NCBI RefSeq assembly: GCF_900109055.1
Contig: NZ_FOIV01000003.1
Location: 434,001 to 498,000, forward strand
DNA length: 64,000 nucleotides
Origin: Prevotella sp. khp7
Lineage (GTDB): Bacteria; Bacteroidota; Bacteroidia; Bacteroidales; Bacteroidaceae
Reading direction: 5' to 3'
The first letter of the stretch is position 1; each line of letters starts with the position of its first letter. A program made the position numbers and the translations under genes. A model generated the notes under the pieces. It did no database searches. It had not been told where the DNA came from and saw nothing but the letters and a program-made list of their open reading frames with translations. Below, in pieces: positions 53,068 to 60,614 of the stretch.

Positions 53068-53826
53068 ATGGCATCAAGCATGACATTGACCTACGTATTT
53101 CACAGCAGCTTCGTCCTTGAAACAGAAAAATCCATCCTGATATTTGACTATTGGGTGGATTTGAATGGTGTTGTGTCCCCGTTCCTGAAGAAGAATAAGC
53201 CTGTTTACGTATTCTCCAGTCACTTCCATGAAGATCACTTCAATTCTGCTATCTTCGAGTGGAGACAGCAGCATGAGAATATCACCTATATACTATCCAA
53301 GGACATTTATAAACATCGGAGAGCCCGGAAGGAAGAAGCTGACGTATGGCTGGCAAAGGGCGGTACATGGTTCGACGACACTTTGACGGTCTGGGCATTA
53401 GGCAGTACCGATAGCGGCGTGTCTTGGATTGTAGAGACAGCAGGTAAACGAATCTTCCATTCTGGCGATTTGAACAACTGGTATGCGAGGTTCTTGTCTG
53501 AAGCCAAGCCTGGGGAAACTATCTATAGTGAGGAGTTCGACGAAGATATTGACCCGATAGCCCATGAGAAGCAGTATTTAGGCGAACTGAAGGTTATTCG
53601 CAAGATTGCTGATAGTTTCGACGTGGTGATGTTCCCTGTTGATGGTCGCATAGGTAATGGCTATACCCTTGGAGGCCGACAATTTATTGAGCGCTTCAAG
53701 GTCGGCCTTTTTGTACCCATGCACTTCGTGGCCAGCGGTTTTAAGTCAGCTTGGCGAATGAAGGAGTTTACGGATGAAAAAAGTATTTCATTCTGGGAAA
53801 TCACCAAAGAGGGCGAAAAAATATAA
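53068..53826 (+). CDS. Metallo-beta-lactamase-fold hydrolase, UlaG-like
   Basis: 252 residues. The metal motif HFHEDHFN (HxHxDH, about 52-58), SGDLNNWY and the final VPMHF His are present. Members hydrolyse phosphodiesters, lactones or act on RNA; the tight coupling to a DnaQ-like exonuclease (two-base gap) hints at nucleic-acid processing, but there is no RNase J-type domain. Confidence 0.88.
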   Translation: MASSMTLTYVFHSSFVLETEKSILIFDYWVDLNGVVSPFLKKNKPVYVFSSHFHEDHFNSAIFEWRQQHENITYILSKDIYKHRRARKEEADVWLAKGGTWFDDTLTVWALGSTDSGVSWIVETAGKRIFHSGDLNNWYARFLSEAKPGETIYSEEFDEDIDPIAHEKQYLGELKVIRKIADSFDVVMFPVDGRIGNGYTLGGRQFIERFKVGLFVPMHFVASGFKSAWRMKEFTDEKSISFWEITKEGEKI

Positions 53827-53873
53827 TTATAATGTTTTTTATATTTCCTTATTGAAATATGGAATAAAATTAC

Positions 53874-53881
53874 TACCTTTG
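53874..53881 (+). promoter_or_regulatory. -7 promoter box upstream of a tRNA-like leader
   Basis: TACCTTTG fits TAnnTTTG. It lies 47 bases after the MBL gene stop, with no strong coding region until 53975. Confidence 0.5.
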
Positions 53882-53901
53882 CATCAGCATCGTCATTTAG
53901 G

Positions 53902-53932
53902 AGATGGTGACGGCATCTGGGTTCGAATCCCA
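53902..53932 (+). other. tRNA-like 3' half (variable arm plus T arm) in a transcript leader
   Basis: AGATG-GTGACGG-CATCT (53902-53918) forms a hairpin like a class II variable arm, directly followed by GGG-TTCGAAT-CCC (53919-53931), a canonical T arm. There is no matching 5' acceptor strand or D arm, so it is not a tRNA gene. It may be a tRNA remnant or a leader RNA structure. Confidence 0.35.
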
Positions 53933-53974
53933 AAACGGTGTAGAGAATATGTTTAACATAATAATAATGTAGTT

Positions 53975-54230
53975 ATGAAGAGATTTTTATTTTCTGAGTT
54001 GACTACATTTATCAAAAATGTTAAGTCAACCTTTAACAGGGTTGTTTCAGTTGCAATGGACAATATCTTATATATTGTCATTAGCTTTGGTGTGGGGGCT
54101 AAATTTGCAGAAATTTATAACGCAGGTTTTGTGATGCCTCTATCCTTTTATACAGATACAGGACTTGATGTCCTTGCTATCTATGGGTATTTACAATACC
54201 AAAATGCAACAAACATGTTCCCTAGGCGCA
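53975..54230 (+). CDS. Uncertain small membrane-protein ORF, disrupted at its 3' end
   Basis: ATG 53975 opens a frame reading MKRFLFSELTTFIKNVKSTF, with a hydrophobic stretch around DNILYIVISFGVG and MPLSFYTDTGLDVLAIYGYL. A strong terminator at 54226-54253 lies within the frame, which runs on to 54349 with unlikely Arg/Cys-rich sequence, so the natural end is probably lost. It is either a truncated gene or chance coding within a non-coding transcript. Confidence 0.3.
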
Positions 54231-54253
54231 GGTTTTCATCCTGCGCTTTTTTT
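54226..54253. terminator. Strong hairpin terminator
   Basis: GCGCAGG (54226-54232), loop TTTTCAT, CCTGCGC (54240-54246), then seven Ts. It can end the plus transcript and lies just past the minus-strand stop at 54252. Confidence 0.85.
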
Positions 54254-54759
54254 AATGGTTGTATCTCCTATAATTATCGTCTAGCGCCTTGGCTACAACG
54301 CCGACGAATGACTGGCCGATGTTATCAGCCAGGAAGTCGCGGAGGTTGAGGACTGAGGAGTAATACTTTCGAGAGAACCATTTTTTAGCGACACGACGCT
54401 TTTCACGACCGATATCCCCGTGGTTGCCACGGGGAATTTCTTTTCCTGTGCCGAAGTCTTGCCACAGACCGTATTCGAGGAAGGCCTGTGACAAGCCTAT
54501 CCAGGAAATCAAGGACTGAGGTGGCTTGCTGAATCTGCCTCGTACTTAGAGCCACTTCCGGCTCTTCTTTTCTCTTAATGAGGAAACGGTGGCGAGGCAG
54601 AGTGGCCAGCACCTTCAGGCCGTTCCACTTCATGAGGCAGAGTGTCTTGACCTCTGCTGCAGACAAGTCACGTGCGAATAGTCCATAGACCATGAACAGC
54701 TGCTTGTCCGATAGATCTGCCCAACTGGTGGGCAATGAGATATTAAAAACTGCTTCCAT
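54252..54759 (-). pseudogene. Frameshifted remnant, two overlapping fragments
   Basis: From ATG 54759 (MEAVFNISLPTSWADLSDKQ) a helical protein runs to about ATSVLDFLDRL, then degenerates into Arg-rich sequence to 54403. In the +1 frame, opening near 54538, a different well-composed sequence takes over (RGRFSKPPQSLISWIG, IPRGNHGDIGREKRRVAKKW, LRDFLADNIGQSF) and runs to 54252. The switch suggests a frameshift or the joining of two gene fragments; both look like phage- or element-derived proteins, but I cannot name them. The promoter box TACCTTTG (54771-54764) is only four bases from the ATG. Confidence 0.55.
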
Positions 54760-54805
54760 ACTGCAAAGGTATAGAAGCAGATAATATTGTGAAAAAGACA
54801 AAATA

Positions 54806-55663
54806 TTATTTCTTTTTTGTATAACCAAGGATGTTTTCAACAAAATCCAAAATAACGAACTCTGCGACTTTCTTTATTTCATCAGGAGTATGTTTATTCC
54901 AGCGTGGATCGTATGATTTGAATGTTGTAATACGTACAACATATTGGTCTAATATTTCTTGATAATCATACCATTTTTTATTTTCACTCTTTGCCTTTTT
55001 AAAGTCTATTGCATCTTTCCCTTTTAAATCAATACCCCAGAGGTTTTCTTTAACTATAGATAATGGCTTAAATGTAGATAAATCTGTGTGGTCTATTTGA
55101 GGCTGATATGGTTTGGGCTGAGTATAACCAATAAGGAGAGGATTACCATTTGAATCCTCTTCTACGATTGGAATACCAATGTTATTTAGTGAATGTATGT
55201 AATGATGACATTTATCACATAAGGTGACTAAACAATCATCTTGATAGTCCCATAAGTTTCTGTTTCGATAGTATATTTTATGGTGGACATTCAATCTTGG
55301 CATAGTAATATGATACCCAGATAGTAAATCGAAATTGATTGTGAAATCGAATTCTCTTACATGAATTTGATAACTACTGGGTGGCATATATTGATGATAG
55401 GTCTCATACTCACCTTGTTGAATATACATAAGCCCACCTTGCATTGGGTTAAATGTATGGCATAATTGACATGTATAATTATCACGTGCTTTGATTGAAT
55501 TGCTTTTCTCTATCCATCTTGGATCTTCATAACCAGATTGCTTTTCTTCAACTATGGGCAAATCCTTTTTTGCAAAATCTTGATAAAGGATTTGGTCTAC
55601 TGACTCTGCCTTTATTTCTTGAGGAGATTTGTCGCCTTTGATAAAACTGAATTCTTTATCCAT
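54806..55663 (-). CDS. HNH-type nuclease
   Basis: 285 residues from ATG 55663 (MDKEFSF); the longer frame adds 17 codons overlapping the previous gene. Zinc/HNH features: CQLC at 65-68, the double His of LNVHHKIYYR (127-128), NLWDY and CDKCHHYIH (149-157). N-terminal 60 and C-terminal 110 residues (KHTPDEIKKVAEFVI) match nothing I know. The gene is clearly more AT-rich than its neighbours, a sign of transfer. It is 11 bases after the glycosylase-like gene and should be co-expressed. Confidence 0.82.
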   Translation of the reverse strand: MDKEFSFIKGDKSPQEIKAESVDQILYQDFAKKDLPIVEEKQSGYEDPRWIEKSNSIKARDNYTCQLCHTFNPMQGGLMYIQQGEYETYHQYMPPSSYQIHVREFDFTINFDLLSGYHITMPRLNVHHKIYYRNRNLWDYQDDCLVTLCDKCHHYIHSLNNIGIPIVEEDSNGNPLLIGYTQPKPYQPQIDHTDLSTFKPLSIVKENLWGIDLKGKDAIDFKKAKSENKKWYDYQEILDQYVVRITTFKSYDPRWNKHTPDEIKKVAEFVILDFVENILGYTKKK

Positions 55664-55674
55664 GAAGTATGTAT

Positions 55675-56439
55675 TTATTTGTTTCTTTCCCACTTTTGAT
55701 GGAGTGTATTCCATTTCTCGCTATGGGCACCCAGAGCACCAATTTGGCGCGGGTGTGCCAATGGGAGAACATTTATGGTGTGACCGTCAATGGTAGCTGC
55801 TGTAGCTTTGCCATAACCATAGATTTCGACGTACTCCTGGAGTGATTTGTAAGGAACGTCTGCCACAGAATTCAGGAACTGTGCAATGGGAATGTCACCA
55901 AGCAGAACTAAAAGGCTAGCCTGTGACTCTTTGAGTTCGGACAAAATTTCCTGGCATCGCTGAGTGTCGCAGAATACATTTGGACGCTCTGGGATTGTGA
56001 CTTTATTCAGACCATATTGCTCAATCAGCGGATTGTAGCGTTCGGTAATAACCTTGACCTGACCAGAGTTCAGTCGTGTTTCAGGAAGGAGGTCGCAAAG
56101 CCATGCATCTTTCCTTGTGTATCCTAAAGTACCAAGGATATGCTCGTCGAGAACTTTTGCAGAAGGGCCATTGAGATGACTGCCTGCAGGCTCCAATGTT
56201 CCTGCCTCCTTGGGGATACTGATTTTTGAAATGATTTCCTTTGCCTCCTCGATGTTGCCATCCCAGAAAATGCGTGGCTCACTTGCTACGGCAAGAGCTG
56301 TGCATTCGGTTTTACCATTTCTCTTCCAACGAGCATGTACAGCACTCGCATAAACTCCAAGAACAAATACTTTTTTAGGTGTGCGGTCTTGCTGGACTAA
56401 TGTTTTGACGGTTTGTCCAAATGGATATTGGTATTTCAT
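55675..56439 (-). CDS. Uracil-DNA-glycosylase-like superfamily protein
   Basis: 254 residues. VFVLGVYASAVHARW (24-38) sits where UDG motif 1 would be, YTRKDAWLCDLLPETRLN (107-124) resembles the strand-loop after the active site, LLVLLGDIPIAQFL (176-189) the central strand, and VLPLAHPRQ (224-232) the C-terminal His-Pro motif that grips DNA in UDGs. The catalytic Asp/Asn of canonical families is not obvious, so activity may differ. It leads a two-gene cassette with an HNH nuclease. The promoter box TATTTTTG lies at 56474-56467. Confidence 0.6.
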   Translation of the reverse strand: MKYQYPFGQTVKTLVQQDRTPKKVFVLGVYASAVHARWKRNGKTECTALAVASEPRIFWDGNIEEAKEIISKISIPKEAGTLEPAGSHLNGPSAKVLDEHILGTLGYTRKDAWLCDLLPETRLNSGQVKVITERYNPLIEQYGLNKVTIPERPNVFCDTQRCQEILSELKESQASLLVLLGDIPIAQFLNSVADVPYKSLQEYVEIYGYGKATAATIDGHTINVLPLAHPRQIGALGAHSEKWNTLHQKWERNK

Positions 56440-56608
56440 TTTTTTTGTTGCTATATGTTACCGGTACAAAAATAGATGTTTTATTCTATATTTGCAAATT
56501 AGCATGTACTTTTTTAAGTACTTTTTGATTATTTGTCGTCTTTCGCCTGTCAGAGTTTTAGATTTTTGCGTGATTTTTTTTCTTCCATTTTTTCAATTTT
56601 AGTCTATA

Positions 56609-56839
56609 CCTCCACTAAGTAGATATATCTTTCAGTGTAAATAGCTTGTTTATAGCTATATACGGAAGTGAGTGTACAATTTTGTACCTCCACTAAACCT
56701 CCACTAAACCTCCACTACACAAGAGGGGGCGAGTTTTGCTCAAAAAGGGCCGAGTTTTCACAAAAACTCATGGAGTATTTTCTGAAAGTCGTGGAGTTTT
56801 TGGCATTTTAGTGGAGGTTTAGTGGAGGTTTAGTGTATG
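56609..56839. repeat. Iteron-like cluster: CCTCCACTAAA repeats in inverted arrays
   Basis: CCTCCACTAA(A/G) occurs at 56609-56619, then three in tandem at 56687-56719; the complement TTTAGTGGAGG occurs in tandem at 56807-56817 and 56818-56828 with a partial third to 56835. The arms could form a long hairpin. Between them are several GAGTTTT motifs. The 56440-57112 stretch has no gene. The pattern resembles replication iterons or a recombinase/initiator site. Confidence 0.75.
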
Positions 56840-57030
56840 TATGAAATTGAAATAACTTTTTGGAAATAAAAGTGTTAAGCCATATTTGGTGTATGTTGAA
56901 ACGAGTTTTGTCGATTCTGAGCAATAATTTTTGCGTATTAGCGTGCAATTTTACCTTTTTTCACGATGAAATGAATCAACAGCAATGTTTAATAAAAATC
57001 AAGAAATGTGTTCATGTAATAACTATGAAA

Positions 57031-57073
57031 CAGGGAGAATGGAATTCAAACAGTCTGATATCCATTCTCCCTG
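57031..57073. terminator. 13-bp hairpin downstream of yjbQ copy 2
   Basis: CAGGGAGAATGGA (57031-57043) and TCCATTCTCCCTG (57061-57073) are perfect complements. On the minus strand it follows the yjbQ stop by about 40 bases; the T-tail is short. Confidence 0.6.
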
Positions 57074-57112
57074 GCCTTAATGGTTAAAAACTATCACAAA
57101 TATTTATTTGTA

Positions 57113-57526
57113 TTATTCTCCGATGATTGTTACAACCAATTCTCTGGAACCGCCATAATTGCGATATTCGCAGAAGTAGATGCCCTGCCAAGTACCAAGG
57201 TTCAAATGTCCGTCGGTTATGGGGATGGTGATGCTCACACCGCTTAACGTGGACTTAGCGTGAGCAGGCATGTCGTCGGCACCCTCTAAGGTGTGTTCGT
57301 ATTCAGGTCTGTTCTCTGGAACAAGACGGTTGAAGATGGTTTCCATATCTACACGTACGTCAGGGTCGTAATTCTCATTGAGACTCAGTCCGCAACTGGT
57401 GTGCTTCGTGAAGATGTTCACGATGCCCGTCTTCGGTAGTGGTGGCAACTTGCTCATAATCTCGCTTGTCACCAAGTGAAACCCTCTGCGTTTGGGGGGC
57501 AGTGTTATCTCAATTTGTTGTACCAT
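57113..57526 (-). CDS. yjbQ: YjbQ/UPF0047-family protein, copy 2
   Basis: 137 residues, same length as the copy at 50177-50590 and about 91 percent identical by eye; the KHTSCGLS and WQGIYFCEYRN motifs are intact. Changes cluster at residues 25-50 (for example Cys to Thr before KHTSC). Both copies keep open frames, so both may work. It follows the 102-residue-protein gene by 19 bp under one promoter, an arrangement not seen at the first locus. Confidence 0.92.
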   Translation of the reverse strand: MVQQIEITLPPKRRGFHLVTSEIMSKLPPLPKTGIVNIFTKHTSCGLSLNENYDPDVRVDMETIFNRLVPENRPEYEHTLEGADDMPAHAKSTLSGVSITIPITDGHLNLGTWQGIYFCEYRNYGGSRELVVTIIGE

Positions 57527-57545
57527 TTTCTTTCTGATTTATCAT

Positions 57546-57854
57546 TTAGTCATAGTATTCTATTTGCAGTTCTTTGCTGACATTGAAATCATCGTGGAAA
57601 CCATCATCGTATTTATAGACGATGCGAAGACCGCGGTAGGTCGCGGGCACCTTCAGCGTGTCAATCAGGTGCCACTTGGGCCGTCCGAAGTCGTACGACT
57701 CTCTATCTAGGATGATTCGGTTTGAAACGAAGTCGAACGTGTAATAGCCACCGCCAATGCACTGGTCGCCAGGCAGCAGCAGATGCTTGTGTTGGTCAAC
57801 CATTCCCAGACGAAAAACACCGTCCATTGTGATAATAAACTTCGGTAGTTTCAT
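57546..57854 (-). CDS. Hypothetical 102-residue protein, paralogue of 47817-48125
   Basis: Start ATG 57854 (MKLPKFIITMDG) matches the paralogue's start exactly; the frame upstream to 57881 is leader. Strongly conserved blocks DQCIGGGYY, DRESYDFGRPKWH and LKVPATYRGLRIVY suggest a folded domain with an active site or binding surface, but I cannot name it. Pairing with yjbQ here suggests a shared pathway. Confidence 0.78.
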   Translation of the reverse strand: MKLPKFIITMDGVFRLGMVDQHKHLLLPGDQCIGGGYYTFDFVSNRIILDRESYDFGRPKWHLIDTLKVPATYRGLRIVYKYDDGFHDDFNVSKELQIEYYD

Positions 57855-57863
57855 CGGATTCTT

Positions 57864-57895
57864 TTTGTAATTTTGCTGCAAAAGTACGAAAAATC
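57864..57895 (-). repeat. 32-bp promoter sequence identical to 51025-51056
   Basis: Contains the minus-strand box TACTTTTG (57886-57879). The same bases drive crcB at 51019, so this promoter was probably copied along with yjbQ. Confidence 0.85.
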
Positions 57896-58006
57896 GGGCA
57901 GAATGATGTATTTTGTTGTTATAAAACCGATTTTTAGTAAAGTATACTGCAACTTTTTGCCTCGGAGTAATGTCTAATAATTAGAAACTCTTAACAGATA
58001 ACGATT

Positions 58007-58324
58007 ATGATACTATCAACAACCCCACAGATTGAAGGTCACACCATCCGCGAATACAAGGGTATTGTGGCAGGTGAAACCATTATTGGCGCCAACATGT
58101 TTAAGGACCTCTTTGCAGGCATCCGCGACATCGTAGGCGGTCGAGCTGGCGCTTACGAGAAGGTACTTTCCGAAGCCAAGGACACCTCCATGCAGGAGAT
58201 GATACAACGTGCTCAGGCTCTTGGAGCCAACGCCATCGTAGGCATCGACATCGACTATGAGACTGTCGGAGCCAATGGCTCAATGCTCATGGTAGCCACC
58301 AGCGGAACGGCTGTTGTCATCTAA
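58007..58324 (+). CDS. ybjQ: YbjQ/UPF0145-family protein
   Basis: 105 residues, family length. [65 protein letters not shown] and the final [10 protein letters not shown] are typical. The family forms pentamers and has been called a heavy-metal-binding domain, but the function is unsettled. It starts a plus-strand set with the YccF-like and DUF4112 genes. Confidence 0.92.
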   Translation: MILSTTPQIEGHTIREYKGIVAGETIIGANMFKDLFAGIRDIVGGRAGAYEKVLSEAKDTSMQEMIQRAQALGANAIVGIDIDYETVGANGSMLMVATSGTAVVI

Positions 58325-58333
58325 ATCAGATCA

Positions 58334-58507
58334 ATGAAGACGTTAGGAAACATCATCTGGGTCATCTTCGGAGGCCTGCATATAGCCTTGGAGTATTTCA
58401 TCGCAGGACTGATACTGATGATCACCATCATCGGCATCCCATTCGGAAAGATGCACTTCCGACTTGCAAAGCTGGCTCTTTCACCTTTTGGCAAAGAGGT
58501 TGTATAG
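58334..58507 (+). CDS. YccF-domain small membrane protein, single-repeat form
   Basis: 57 residues: MKTLGNIIWVIFGGLHIALE, then FIAGLILMITIIGIPFGKMH and RLAKLALSPFGKEVV. E. coli YccF has two such repeats in about 148 residues; here only one is present. One or two membrane helices are likely. Nine bases separate it from ybjQ and three from the next gene. Confidence 0.75.
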   Translation: MKTLGNIIWVIFGGLHIALEYFIAGLILMITIIGIPFGKMHFRLAKLALSPFGKEVV

Positions 58508-58510
58508 CCC

Positions 58511-59002
58511 GTGAGCAAGGACGTGAAACGTGAACTGCAGCGTAAACGTCTGATGGACAACAAAGCCTATCAGACGATGAGTGGTCTGACGCGCTACATG
58601 GATCGCTACTATCTGGATGCACTCATTGGCATCATCCCTGGCTGGGGCGATGCCCTTGTGTTACTCTGTGTAGTGCCGTTCATATATTTCTCGTCGAGAG
58701 TCATCAAGAGCATACCTTTGACGCTGGCCGTCCTCAATAATGCCCTGCGTGACGTGCTCTTGGGCATGATTCCCTTCTTCGTCGGTGACGTTATCGACAT
58801 CTTCCATCGTGCCAACACAAAGAATATGGCAATGATTCAGGGCTTTGTTGACGGTGATGAGACCATCATCAAGCAAGTGAACCAACGAGCCTGGCAGTCT
58901 GCCATCGTCCTCATTTTCCTACTATTGCTCATAGCCTTGATGATATGGGCACTCGTCAGCTTTGGCAGCTACCTGTATTCATTGGTAGCATCTGTCTTCT
59001 AA
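58511..59002 (+). CDS. DUF4112 membrane protein
   Basis: 163 residues with a GTG start at 58511, chosen because it keeps the three-base gap to the previous gene. DUF4112 features: LTRYMDRYYLDALIGIIPGWGDAL, LRDVLLGMIPFFVGDVIDIFHRANTKN, and a C-terminal helix. Function unknown; probably two to three membrane helices. Confidence 0.85.
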   Translation: MSKDVKRELQRKRLMDNKAYQTMSGLTRYMDRYYLDALIGIIPGWGDALVLLCVVPFIYFSSRVIKSIPLTLAVLNNALRDVLLGMIPFFVGDVIDIFHRANTKNMAMIQGFVDGDETIIKQVNQRAWQSAIVLIFLLLLIALMIWALVSFGSYLYSLVASVF

Positions 59003-59091
59003 AGAGTACTCGAAGAAAACATCGCAGGCGATATATTGTTAAACTCTCTTAAAGATTTCGATAAATCGCTTGCGATATAAAACATTCTTCT

Positions 59092-59099
59092 TACCTTTG
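59092..59099 (+). promoter_or_regulatory. -7 promoter box of the redox-stress cluster
   Basis: TACCTTTG, 30 bases before ATG 59130. Confidence 0.55.
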
Positions 59100-59129
59100 C
59101 ATCGTGAACGATACAAACGGGTAAAAGAT

Positions 59130-59672
59130 ATGGCAAAGATTTATGATTTCAAGGCTTTTTCAAGCAAAGGTAAGGAGATTGATTTCTCACAGTTTCAGGG
59201 TAAGGTATTGCTGATTGTCAACACAGCCAGCAAGTGTGGATTCACACCTCAATTTGCAGGACTGGAGGAACTGAACCAGAAGTACAAGGACAAGGGACTG
59301 GTGATTGTCGGCTTCCCATGCAACCAGTTCAAGGAACAGGATCCTGAGGGCGATGCAAAGATTGAGGAGTTCTGCCAACTGAACTACGGTGTTACATTTC
59401 AGATTATGAAGAAGGGTGATGTCAACGGCCCCGATGCCCAGCCCATCTTCGAGTATCTGAAAACACAGGCACCCACCGAGGAGTACAACGGCCTGAAAGC
59501 CAAAGCTGCCAAGACGCTCTTCAAGGCCATCAGCAAGAGCGTGGAGAAGGACAGTGACATCAAGTGGAATTTCACCAAGTTCTTGATCTCAAAGGATGGT
59601 GAGACCATCAAGCGCTTTGCGCCCACCACAGAGCCCAAAGACTTCGAGAAGGACATTGAGGAAATGCTGTAG
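59130..59672 (+). CDS. gpx: Glutathione peroxidase-like thiol peroxidase, second copy
   Basis: 180 residues from ATG 59130 (MAKIYDF); the longer frame overlaps the promoter. Catalytic Cys in NTASKCGFTPQF, Gln in FPCNQFKEQDPEG, and Trp/Asn in KWNFTKFL. It has an insert after the middle (TEEYNGLKAKAAKTLFKAIS) compared with the copy at 14677-15228. It leads a group with an OhrR-like regulator and rubrerythrin, suggesting peroxide control rather than housekeeping. Confidence 0.93.
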   Translation: MAKIYDFKAFSSKGKEIDFSQFQGKVLLIVNTASKCGFTPQFAGLEELNQKYKDKGLVIVGFPCNQFKEQDPEGDAKIEEFCQLNYGVTFQIMKKGDVNGPDAQPIFEYLKTQAPTEEYNGLKAKAAKTLFKAISKSVEKDSDIKWNFTKFLISKDGETIKRFAPTTEPKDFEKDIEEML

Positions 59673-59678
59673 GTTTTT

Positions 59679-59721
59679 AATTAAGAGTTAAGAGTTAAGA
59701 ATTAAGAGTTAAGAATTTAGA
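59679..59721. repeat. Tandem AAGAGTTAAGAATT-type repeats
   Basis: TTAAGAGTTAAGAG-, TTAAGAATTAAGAG- and TTAAGAATTTAGAAT run directly before the marR start, about four imperfect units. Slippage here could alter spacing to the start. Confidence 0.6.
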
Positions 59722-59723
59722 AT

Positions 59724-60164
59724 ATGCACGCAGAATTACAGCTTGACAACCAGATATGCTTCCGTCTATATACGGCGGCACGTCTCATTACACAGGCTTA
59801 CACGCCGATGCTGAATGAGTTGGGTATTACCTATCCGCAGTACCTCGTTCTGATGGTGCTGTGGGAGCAGGATTCCCAACCAGTGAACGACATTGCTCAT
59901 CGTCTGCTGCTCGAAACAAACACCGTTACGCCCTTGCTTCAGCGTATGGAGAAACTTGGTATCGTGGTTCGCAAGCGTGGCAAGGAGGATAAGCGCCAGC
60001 AGATAGTCAGCCTAACAAAGAAAGGCCGCGATATGGAGGAAGAAGCCTACAAGCTTATCCCTGCAGGCATGGGTGAAACGTTGAAAGCCTGCCCGCTCCA
60101 GATGGATGACTACACGCTTCTGGCCAGTGAATTAGATTCAATCATCGAAACATTAAAGAAATAA
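59724..60164 (+). CDS. MarR-family regulator, OhrR-like
   Basis: 146 residues. The N terminus LQLDNQICFRLYTAARLIT places Cys12 where OhrR proteins keep their peroxide-sensing Cys. The winged helix is YPQYLVLMVLWEQDSQPVNDIAHRLLLETNTVTPLLQRMEKLG, with the wing RKRGKEDKRQQIVSL. It probably represses the neighbouring peroxide genes until Cys12 is oxidised. Confidence 0.92.
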   Translation: MHAELQLDNQICFRLYTAARLITQAYTPMLNELGITYPQYLVLMVLWEQDSQPVNDIAHRLLLETNTVTPLLQRMEKLGIVVRKRGKEDKRQQIVSLTKKGRDMEEEAYKLIPAGMGETLKACPLQMDDYTLLASELDSIIETLKK

Positions 60165-60179
60165 ACAACCGACACAAAA

Positions 60180-60608
60180 ATGAAATATATCAAATTATGC
60201 TTCCGTCTGCTACTTGGTCTCTTCATGACCTACGCAGGCATCAGTCATCTGACGATAGCTCGTCAGGAGTTCGTAGCACAAGTACCTACATGGCTTCAGT
60301 TCAGTCCGGGCTTTACAGATTTTGTCGTGCTGGCATCGGGCGTGGTTGAGATTGCCCTCGGCCTTGGCATGTTGTTCCTCTGGAAAAAGAAAGCACTCGT
60401 CGGTGCGCTGCTCGCACTCTTCTATGTGCTCATCTTCCCAGGCAACATCAACCAGTATGTGAACCATATCGATGCCTTCGGTCTCAACACCGATCAGGCC
60501 CGTCTCATCCGACTGTTCTTCCAGCCGGTACTCATCTTCCTCGCCCTTTGGTCAACAGGTGGCTGGAAGTATTGCAAGAAACTCTGTAACAGCTGCAGGA
60601 AAGGATAA
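60180..60608 (+). CDS. DoxX-like membrane protein
   Basis: 142 residues with four helices: LCFRLLLGLFMTYAGISHLT, FTDFVVLASGVVEIALGLGML, ALLALFYVLIFPGNINQYV and LIRLFFQPVLIFLAL. The GxxH and E residues fit DoxX/DUF417-type families linked to redox homeostasis. It starts 15 bases after marR. Confidence 0.82.
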   Translation: MKYIKLCFRLLLGLFMTYAGISHLTIARQEFVAQVPTWLQFSPGFTDFVVLASGVVEIALGLGMLFLWKKKALVGALLALFYVLIFPGNINQYVNHIDAFGLNTDQARLIRLFFQPVLIFLALWSTGGWKYCKKLCNSCRKG

Positions 60609-60614
60609 CTTCGA

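Noticed and set aside
56860..57087. Plus-strand ORF of 75 codons before yjbQ copy 2
   Set aside because: It crosses the 13-bp hairpin, has no promoter and reads Cys/Phe-rich low-complexity sequence.
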